Shown: piece by piece, positions 5,513 through 10,263 of the stretch | Numbering within the stretch: the first letter of the stretch is position 1 | How the letters are laid out: every line of letters begins with the position of its first letter | DNA from: JBHENN01 sp046262015 | GTDB taxonomy: Bacteria > Actinomycetota > CADDZG01 > WHSQ01 | Direction of reading: 5' to 3' | NCBI GenBank assembly: GCA_046262015.1 | Contig: JBHENN010000114.1 | Location: 1 to 10,263 of the forward strand | DNA length: 10,263 nt | Made by a program: the position numbers and the translations under genes | Notes under the pieces: model-generated | The model's database searches: none | Seen by the model: only the letters and a program-made list of their open reading frames with translations | Told to the model about the DNA's origin: nothing

Positions 5513-6636
5513 GCCGGCGAGCCGGCGAGCGACTTCAGATGCGGGAGCGTCCGGCCCAGCACCAGGTCCACCGACCGCTCGAGCTCGTCGCGGTAGCTGC
5601 GCGAGACGTCCCCGCTGGCGCGGTCCTCGAGCCATGCCGCCGGTATCAGATCCGGCGCGCCGCACATCTCGGCGAAGTGGATCGTCCACGCGCGCGGCAC
5701 GACCGTATCGAACTGGTAGCCCCCGCCTCCGGTCGCGACCAGACGGCCGGAGCACCACGCGTGGGCCGCCTCGTGCAGGATGCGCGCCATGCGCGGGTAG
5801 GCGCGCATCGTGAGGCCGAGGTTGGCCAGCGGGTCGCCGTAGTGCGTGTCGGACCCCAGCTGCGTGAGCATCAGGTGGGGACGGAACGCCCCGGCGGCCG
5901 CCTCGACCACCCTGGTGAGCGCCCACAGGTAATCGTCCTCACCCGTGCGCGGCATCAAGGGAACATTGATCGCGGTCCCCTCTCCCGGCCCGGATCCGAC
6001 CTCGTCCTCGAAACCGGTGCCGGGATAGAGCGAGCGACCCGACTGGTGCAGCGAAACCGTCAACACCCTGGGGTCGTCGTAGAAGATCCACTGGACGCCG
6101 TCACCATGGTGGACGTCGACGTCGACATAGATCACGCGCCAGTCGGGATGCAGGTCGAGCACCCCGGCGATCGCAACGGCCGGGTCGTTGTAGATGCAGA
6201 AGCCCGACGCCTCGCTGCGACGCGCGTGGTGCAGGCCGCCCGCAGGGTTGAACGCGTGGTCCACCTCGCCGCGAGCGACCATCTCGGCCGCGGTCAGAGA
6301 GGCGCCGCACACGGCCGCGGACGCCGCGTGCATGCCGGCGAAGATCGGGTTGTCGGGAGTCCCCAGCCCGTAGAGCAAGCCCCGGCCGGGGGGCAGCCGC
6401 CCTTCGTCGATCCCCTGGACCACGGCAACGAACTCGGCGTCGTGCGCCGCTTCGATCTCGGCGACCGAGGCGGAGCGCGCGGGCCTCGTGTCGACGTGGG
6501 GAAGGTCCAGCAAGCCCAGCTCGGCGATGGCGGCGTACGTCAGCAGCACGCGCTCGGGTCTAAGTGGGTGCGACGCCCCGAAATCGTAGGCGCGTGCGAT
6601 GTCGTCCACCCGGACCAATCCGACGCTGCCGCTCAT
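5509..6636 (-). CDS. acuC: AcuC-type zinc-dependent deacetylase (class I HDAC fold)
   Basis: The 375-residue protein is a full-length bacterial histone-deacetylase-fold enzyme. It has the tandem catalytic histidines His136-His137 (GGLHHARR) and YVDVDVHHGDGVQ (170-182), with zinc ligands Asp174 and His176. The third ligand is Asp263 (QLGSDTHYGDPL, 259-270), and GGGGY (303-307) carries the transition-state Tyr307. AcuC removes acetyl or other acyl groups from lysines and in Bacillus and several actinobacteria reactivates acetyl-CoA synthetase. No acs or acetyltransferase gene is in the window, so the target here is unknown. The ATG at 6636 has GAGG directly before it, which is too close to be ideal; a slightly different start is possible. 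It begins 24 bp after the aldehyde dehydrogenase stop and overlaps the next gene by ATGA, indicating an operon. Confidence 0.92.
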   Translation of the reverse strand: MSGSVGLVRVDDIARAYDFGASHPLRPERVLLTYAAIAELGLLDLPHVDTRPARSASVAEIEAAHDAEFVAVVQGIDEGRLPPGRGLLYGLGTPDNPIFAGMHAASAAVCGASLTAAEMVARGEVDHAFNPAGGLHHARRSEASGFCIYNDPAVAIAGVLDLHPDWRVIYVDVDVHHGDGVQWIFYDDPRVLTVSLHQSGRSLYPGTGFEDEVGSGPGEGTAINVPLMPRTGEDDYLWALTRVVEAAAGAFRPHLMLTQLGSDTHYGDPLANLGLTMRAYPRMARILHEAAHAWCSGRLVATGGGGYQFDTVVPRAWTIHFAEMCGAPDLIPAAWLEDRASGDVSRSYRDELERSVDLVLGRTLPHLKSLAGSPA

Positions 6637-6660
6637 CCTCGTGGTGGTGTGCCCGTCGGG

Positions 6661-8148
6661 CTACACCTCTCCCATCTGCGCGCGCTGCAGCTTGCCCGAG
6701 AAGTCGATGCCCACCGTCTTCCACTCGGTGAACTCGTCGAAGGACTGCGGACCGGCTTCCCGATGGCCGTTGCCGGTGTTCTTCATGCCCCCGAAGGGCA
6801 CCTGGATCTCCGCTCCGATCGTGGGCGCGTTGACGTAGACGACCCCGAACTCGAGCTGCTGCACGGCCTTGAAGACGTTCGTGATGTCGTGCGTGTAGAT
6901 GGAGCACGAGAGACCGTAGTCGGTGCCATTAGCTATCGCGATCGCTTCCTCGACCGAGCCGACGTTCATGATCCCGGTAACGGGCCCGAAGATCTCCTCG
7001 CGCGCGATGCGCATGTCCTTGGTCATGTCGTCGAACACCGTGGGAGCGACGAAGTACCCGTTCTCGTGATCCTTCCCGGTCAGCTCGTCACCGCCGTGGA
7101 GGAGCTTGGCCCCTTCCTGCTGGCCGACGCTGATGTACTCGAGCACCCGGTTCTTCTGCTGCTCGTTGATCACCGGAGCGAGCTCGACGTCCGGCTCGAG
7201 CCCGTTGCCGACCTTCATACCCGAGACCCTGTCCAGCAACCGATCTGTGAACTCCGGACGGATCTCCTCGTGCACGATCAGCCTCGACGTCGCGGTGCAC
7301 CGCTGTCCCGACGTTGCGAAAGCCCCCCATGCCGAGGCCTCGACGGCGAGGTCGAGCTGGGCGTCCGGCATGACGATGAGCGCGTTCTTCGAACCAAGCT
7401 CGAGCGAGCACCTCTTCATCGATCGGGCGCACTTCTCGTTGATCATCCGGCCCACCTCGAGCGAACCGGTGAACGAGATCATGCGGACGTCGGGGTGATC
7501 GACGAGCGGGGCGCCCGCATCCTCGCCGTACCCGTTGACGAGGTTCACCACCCCGGGGGGCACGCCCACCTCACGGAACATGTCGATCAGCAACGCGGCG
7601 CAGAGGGGGGTGTCTTCGGCCGGCTTGAAGACCGAGGTGCACCCCGCGACCAGGGCGGGGGCGATCTTCCACAGGGGGATCGCGATGGGGAAGTTCCACG
7701 GCGTGATCAGCCCGACCACCCCTACTGGGTGACGAAAAGTCATGTATAGCTTGCTGCGCAGCTCGGCCGGTATGGTCTGCCCCGCGAAGCGCCGGCCCTC
7801 TCCTGCCATGTAGTGCGCGAAGTCGATCCCCTCCTGGACGTCCGCGCGCGATTCCTTGAGCGTCTTGCCCATCTCCCGCGTCATCGTCTCGGACAGGTCT
7901 TCCTTGCGCTGCTCGAGCAGCAGGGCAATGCGGAGCAGGTAGTCCGCGCGCTGTGGGACCGGCGTGAGAGCCCACTGTGCGTACGCTGCCGTGGCCGCCT
8001 CCACAGCCCGGTCGACGTCGGCGCGGGACGACCGGGCAAACGTGCCGAGGACCTCCCTGCGGTCGGCGGGATTACGCGACTCGAAGGTCGCCCCCGAGGC
8101 CGCGGCCACCCAGTCACCGTTGATGAAGTTCCCGAAATCTCTGCCCAT
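6661..8148 (-). CDS. NAD(P)-dependent aldehyde dehydrogenase, possible semialdehyde dehydrogenase
   Basis: The 495-residue protein is a complete ALDH. It shows TPWNFP (149-154, with Asn152), Rossmann-fold VFKPAEDTP (173-181), FTGS (226-229), catalytic base Glu250 in LELGSKNA, nucleophile Cys284 in SGQRCTATSR, and EEIFGPV (384-390). The usual ELGGK reads ELGSK here (Ser253). GQRCTATSR and overall length look more like alpha-ketoglutaric or succinic semialdehyde-type enzymes than typical RocA/ALDH4 P5C dehydrogenases. However, the gene is divergently paired with proline dehydrogenase, so glutamate-semialdehyde oxidation is the natural contextual guess. The ATG at 8148 follows GGGAG (8158-8154) with a 5-base spacer. 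It is first in the operon with acuC, the membrane protein and the protease. Family certain; substrate open. Confidence 0.92.
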   Translation of the reverse strand: MGRDFGNFINGDWVAAASGATFESRNPADRREVLGTFARSSRADVDRAVEAATAAYAQWALTPVPQRADYLLRIALLLEQRKEDLSETMTREMGKTLKESRADVQEGIDFAHYMAGEGRRFAGQTIPAELRSKLYMTFRHPVGVVGLITPWNFPIAIPLWKIAPALVAGCTSVFKPAEDTPLCAALLIDMFREVGVPPGVVNLVNGYGEDAGAPLVDHPDVRMISFTGSLEVGRMINEKCARSMKRCSLELGSKNALIVMPDAQLDLAVEASAWGAFATSGQRCTATSRLIVHEEIRPEFTDRLLDRVSGMKVGNGLEPDVELAPVINEQQKNRVLEYISVGQQEGAKLLHGGDELTGKDHENGYFVAPTVFDDMTKDMRIAREEIFGPVTGIMNVGSVEEAIAIANGTDYGLSCSIYTHDITNVFKAVQQLEFGVVYVNAPTIGAEIQVPFGGMKNTGNGHREAGPQSFDEFTEWKTVGIDFSGKLQRAQMGEV

Positions 8149-8272
8149 TCACGCTCCCGTCCACGAGGGATCGAAGGTGGGCATCCTACTTAGAGGGGCC
8201 GTTCGACCGGCGGCCGGAGCCCGATCATCGGTCGCTCCTATGATGCGGTCCGGCGTCGAGGGAAGGGATCTC
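8149..8272. promoter_or_regulatory. Divergent promoter region between aldehyde dehydrogenase and proline dehydrogenase
   Basis: This 124-bp gap holds both starts. On the plus strand TATGAT (8239-8244) is a -10 matching 5 of 6 consensus bases; a start near 8251 gives a ~22-base leader containing GGAAGGGA before the GTG at 8273. On the minus strand TAGGAT (8188-8183) is a candidate -10 for the four-gene operon, with GGGAG (8158-8154) as ribosome site. Neither has a convincing -35, so both may depend on an activator or a non-housekeeping sigma factor. Shared regulation of proline use is plausible. Confidence 0.5.
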
Positions 8273-9181
8273 GTGGTCAGCCGCACGCTTCTGTGGGCGT
8301 CGGAACGGCCGTCGGTGCGACGACTCGTCACGGGGGGCAGGCTGAGCCGTGCGGTCGTGGAGAGGTTCGTGGCCGGCGAGCATCTCGACGACGCGATCAC
8401 GGCCATCGAGGACCTCAACCGGCGGGACATCGGAGGCATCCTTGATCTCCTCGGTGAAGGGGTCCGAGACGCCGCGGGAGCAGTGATGGCGGCCGACGAA
8501 TACCGCGCCTCCATCAAGTCCATCGAGGTGAACGGCATCGATACCACGGTGTCGGTCAAGCTGACCCAGCTCGGCCTCGTGTTCGACAAGGATGGATGCA
8601 TCCGGCATCTACGAGAGCTGGCGACCGAGGCGCACGCCATCGGCAAGACCCTCGAGATCGACATGGAACAATCCGAGTTCGTCACCGACACATTGGATGT
8701 GTACAGGACCCTGCGCAAGGACTTCGACGACGTCAGGGTGGCGGTCCAGGTCTATCTGCGGCGAACGCCGGCCGATCTCGAGTCGCTGGCCGACCTCGAA
8801 CCCAAGATCCGCCTCGTGAAAGGCGCCTACGCCGAACCCGAGGCGATCGCCTTCCAGAAGAAGGCCGAGGTCGACGCCCAGTTCGAGTACCTGACCGGGT
8901 GGCTGTTCGAGCACGGTACCGACCCCGCGATCGGGACGCATGACCCCAAGCTCTTGCGCCACGCGCAATCCGTCGCCGAACGCCACGGTGGCCGGCGCTC
9001 GTTCGAGATACAGATGCTCTACGGGGTCGGTCGCGAGCTGCAGGAGAGGCTGGTCGGCGAAGGTTACCGGGTGCGGGTGTACGTGCCGTTCGGCGCGGCC
9101 TGGTACCCGTACCTCATGCGCCGGATCGCGGAGCGCCCGGCCAACATCCGCTTCTTCCTGCGGGCGCTGCTGCGCGGTTAG
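8273..9181 (+). CDS. Proline dehydrogenase (PutB/ProDH, FAD-dependent)
   Basis: With the GTG start at 8273 the product is 302 residues, the usual size of stand-alone bacterial proline dehydrogenases. They oxidise L-proline to P5C with FAD and pass electrons to the membrane quinone pool. Landmarks of the FAD-binding TIM barrel are SVKLTQLGL (94-102), DMEQS (130-134), QVYLRRT (159-165), RLVKGAY (180-186), GTHD (221-224), FEIQMLYG (244-251) and RVYVPFG (268-274). The proline-carboxylate segment RRIAERPAN (283-291) is also present. GTG is preferred because GGAAGGGA precedes it and a TATGAT -10 at 8239-8244 covers the in-frame ATGs at 8240 and 8243. Those would add 11 residues unlike the family N terminus. 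It is divergent from the aldehyde dehydrogenase, the expected partner step. The TAG stop is embedded in AGGAGG (9180-9185). Confidence 0.93.
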   Translation: MVSRTLLWASERPSVRRLVTGGRLSRAVVERFVAGEHLDDAITAIEDLNRRDIGGILDLLGEGVRDAAGAVMAADEYRASIKSIEVNGIDTTVSVKLTQLGLVFDKDGCIRHLRELATEAHAIGKTLEIDMEQSEFVTDTLDVYRTLRKDFDDVRVAVQVYLRRTPADLESLADLEPKIRLVKGAYAEPEAIAFQKKAEVDAQFEYLTGWLFEHGTDPAIGTHDPKLLRHAQSVAERHGGRRSFEIQMLYGVGRELQERLVGEGYRVRVYVPFGAAWYPYLMRRIAERPANIRFFLRALLRG

Positions 9182-9236
9182 GAGGACGCACCCCGAGATA
9201 GGTCGGGCCCCAGCAACCGGCTCGAGACCGAACCTC

Positions 9237-9335
9237 GTGCACTTCCCCACACACGAGGGCCGCTCCGTCGACGGCTTCTGGGGCCCGCCGCTCGCTGAGC
9301 TCTACGTACGGGTCTTGCGACGCCGTGCCGCCTGA
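9237..9335 (+). CDS. Doubtful small open frame, 32 codons
   Basis: A GTG at 9237 opens 32 codons ending in TGA. The predicted peptide contains GRSVDGFWGPPLAELYVRVL and a basic RRRAA tail, which looks protein-like in composition. The same frame is open much further upstream, antisense-free but overlapping the proline dehydrogenase in another frame, so openness alone proves nothing. The only ribosome-like signal is weak (GAGACC, about 10 bases upstream), and the GTG sits in the 5' arm of a 7-bp hairpin. A strong AGGAGG lies about 50 bp upstream with no start codon after it. It may be the tail of a decayed gene or chance. Confidence 0.2.
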   Translation: MHFPTHEGRSVDGFWGPPLAELYVRVLRRRAA

Positions 9336-9412
9336 TCCCACCGAGACTGGCTCAAGATAGCGATGAGGGTGCATCGGCGCAACCGCGCGAGATGCTGACA
9401 GCGCAACAAATT

Positions 9413-9437
9413 ACCTGCTCACAGGCCCGCGTTTTTT
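9413..9437 (+). terminator. Weak candidate terminator after proline dehydrogenase
   Basis: CCTG-CTCA-CAGG (9413-9424) can form a 4-bp stem. After CCCGCGG-like sequence (CCCGCG, 9426-9431) comes TTTTTT (9432-9437). The stem is short and separated from the T tract, so it is a poor intrinsic terminator; I list it only because it is the sole T run in the convergent gap. Confidence 0.2.
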
Positions 9438-9486
9438 CTTCGCGAGCTGGGGTCTTTCTCGCCCGCTGGTGCGCGCCACAAGCGCG

Positions 9487-10263
9487 TCAACAGGTGCACA
9501 CCTCGGGCAGCCGCTCGCTGGCGAGGCACTCGTAAAGCGCGAGGAAGGACCCGGCCGTCGAGGTCCACGAGAACCTGCGCGAGCGGCGCGCCGCGGCGAC
9601 CCCGAACCGAGCGCGCAACTCATCGTCCGCCAATAGGGTCTTCGCGCGCGCCGCGAAGACCGCCGGGTCGCGGCTGTCGACCAGATAGCCGGACTCACCA
9701 TCGCGCAAGATGTGCGACAGCCCGCCGACCGCGGTGCCGACGACCGGTATCCCACAAGCATGTGCCTCGAGCGCGGCGAGCCCGAAGGACTCGGAATGCG
9801 AGCACACCACGACGAGGTCGGCGGCCCGATAGAAGGTCGGCAGACGACCGTGCGGGTGAGGTCCTGCGAACCGGACGTTGCGCTCGATCCCGAGGTCGCG
9901 CGCCAGCCGCCCGAGGCGCGCCAGCTCGCGGTCGCCGCCGGAGCCGCTCGCCCCCCCCACCACCAGAAGTACGACCTCCCGATGGAGCGTCGGGACGAGC
10001 TGTTCGACCGCTCGGATCGCGAGGTCGATACCCTTGAGGGGCTGGATGCGGCCGGCATACACCAGGACGGCCTCGTCCCCCAGCCCGATCTCGGCCCGCG
10101 CCTCGGTGCGGGGGCCGGGGTGGAAGGCGTCGTGGTCCACACCCGGGTGGATCGTCTTGAGCCGATCCTGAGCGGCGCCGTAGAGCCACGTGAGTTGACG
10201 GAACTCATCGTCGGTCGAGGCCACCAGGACGTCGGCCGCACCGATGACCGCATCTTCGCCGTC
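9487..10263 (-). CDS. GT4-family glycosyltransferase, N terminus beyond the right edge
   Basis: The frame is open to the right edge, so at least 258 C-terminal residues are visible and the start is outside. The visible part is the donor-binding half of a GT-B retaining glycosyltransferase. It shows AADVLVAST near the edge, then HPGVDHDAFHPG, YAGRIQPLKGIDLAI (nucleotide-phosphate-binding Arg and Lys), FAGPHPHGRLPTFYRAADLVV, and SESFGLAALEAHACGIPVVG with the E-x7-E motif. SGYLVDSRD follows. Pattern and spacing resemble MshA (mycothiol) and sucrose-synthase-like GT4 enzymes, which use UDP- or GDP-sugars, but many GT4 enzymes share them and acceptor specificity lies in the missing half. The C terminus ends in VCTC. 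It converges on proline dehydrogenase across 305 bp and no functional link is apparent. Confidence 0.9.
   Translation of the reverse strand, partial: DGEDAVIGAADVLVASTDDEFRQLTWLYGAAQDRLKTIHPGVDHDAFHPGPRTEARAEIGLGDEAVLVYAGRIQPLKGIDLAIRAVEQLVPTLHREVVLLVVGGASGSGGDRELARLGRLARDLGIERNVRFAGPHPHGRLPTFYRAADLVVVCSHSESFGLAALEAHACGIPVVGTAVGGLSHILRDGESGYLVDSRDPAVFAARAKTLLADDELRARFGVAAARRSRRFSWTSTAGSFLALYECLASERLPEVCTC

Larger units (their letters stand above)
9182..9486. other. 305-bp convergent intergenic region
   Basis: No recognisable gene lies between the proline dehydrogenase and glycosyltransferase stops. The region holds an orphan AGGAGG at its left edge (9180-9185), a 7-bp stem CCTCGTG/CACGAGG (9233-9239 with 9252-9258, 12-base loop), and a 10-bp palindrome CCGTCGACGG (9265-9274). 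It also has a short doubtful open frame to 9335. Near the right side a small CCTG-CTCA-CAGG hairpin (9413-9424) is followed 7 bases on by six Ts (9432-9437); this is the best, but weak, candidate terminator for plus-strand transcription. Confidence 0.5.

Noticed and set aside
5539..7749. Very long plus-strand open frame (736 codons) antisense to acuC and the aldehyde dehydrogenase
   Set aside because: The minus strand encodes two complete, motif-rich enzymes here. The plus-strand product is rich in Arg, His, Asp and Val with no recognisable domain, typical of antisense frames in GC-rich genes.
9195..9260. SAM-riboswitch-like fragments (GCCCCAGCAACCGG followed by GTGCACTTCCCC and a hairpin)
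   Set aside because: Only scattered words of the S-box core are present, the kink-turn and GATGAA-type pseudoknot partner are missing, and no plus-strand gene follows it in the window. A covariance-model (Rfam) search would settle it.
9411..10253. Alternative 280-codon minus-strand frame across the glycosyltransferase region
   Set aside because: It is a frame-shifted shadow rich in Ser and Arg. The frame ending at 9487 carries the GT4 motifs and continues through the window edge.
1..10263. CRISPR arrays, insertion sequences, tRNA or rRNA genes, defence islands
   Set aside because: I found no regularly spaced repeats, transposase motifs, terminal repeats or cloverleaf/rRNA sequence by eye. 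A tRNAscan or Infernal run would be needed to exclude small RNAs formally.

Overview
The window is GC-rich bacterial DNA, densely packed with short intergenic gaps. It is most likely from Actinomycetota (class not determinable from the sequence), possibly a deep-branching or uncultured lineage. The main evidence is a 33-residue basic ribosomal protein of the actinobacterial bS22 type, an excisionase/BldC-like helix-turn-helix protein of the kind encoded near it in mycobacteria, an actinobacterial-type 'GHPTG' phosphatase, a MarP-type membrane serine protease, and a leaderless-looking promoter. GTG starts are frequent.

Left block (1-3126, all minus strand, read right to left): a phosphatase-family protein, the HTH protein with its own extended -10 promoter and a clear intrinsic terminator, a Clp1/Grc3-type polynucleotide-kinase-like P-loop protein, the tiny bS22 gene, a SAM hydrolase (DUF62) whose catalytic histidine position reads Gln, and, cut by the left edge, the first 27 codons of an NAD-dependent epimerase/SDR. 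From memory, the HTH, bS22 and epimerase order matches Mycobacterium Rv0500A-Rv0500B-galE2. The kinase-like protein and the SAM hydrolase look like additions to that block.

Middle (3162-8148): one plus-strand classical SDR oxidoreductase (3162-3926) converges, with a 7-bp gap, on a tight minus-strand operon. That operon reads aldehyde dehydrogenase, AcuC-type deacetylase, a 126-residue four-helix membrane protein of unknown function, then MarP-like protease. Junctions are 24 bp, a 4-bp ATGA overlap and 7 bp, so the four genes are probably co-transcribed.

Right (8149-10263): a 124-bp divergent promoter region separates the aldehyde dehydrogenase from a plus-strand proline dehydrogenase. This suggests proline to P5C/glutamate semialdehyde to glutamate, although the aldehyde dehydrogenase is not an obvious P5C dehydrogenase by sequence. 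A 305-bp convergent gap follows. It starts with a perfect Shine-Dalgarno sequence that has no start codon and carries a short open frame of doubtful status. The window ends in a GT4 glycosyltransferase truncated at its N terminus by the right edge.

I see no rRNA, tRNA, CRISPR array, insertion sequence or prophage gene. The window is largely housekeeping. The points most worth a second look are the His-to-Gln SAM hydrolase, the bacterial Clp1-like protein beside a ribosomal protein gene, the deacetylase/membrane-protein/protease operon, and the promoter architecture of the HTH gene.
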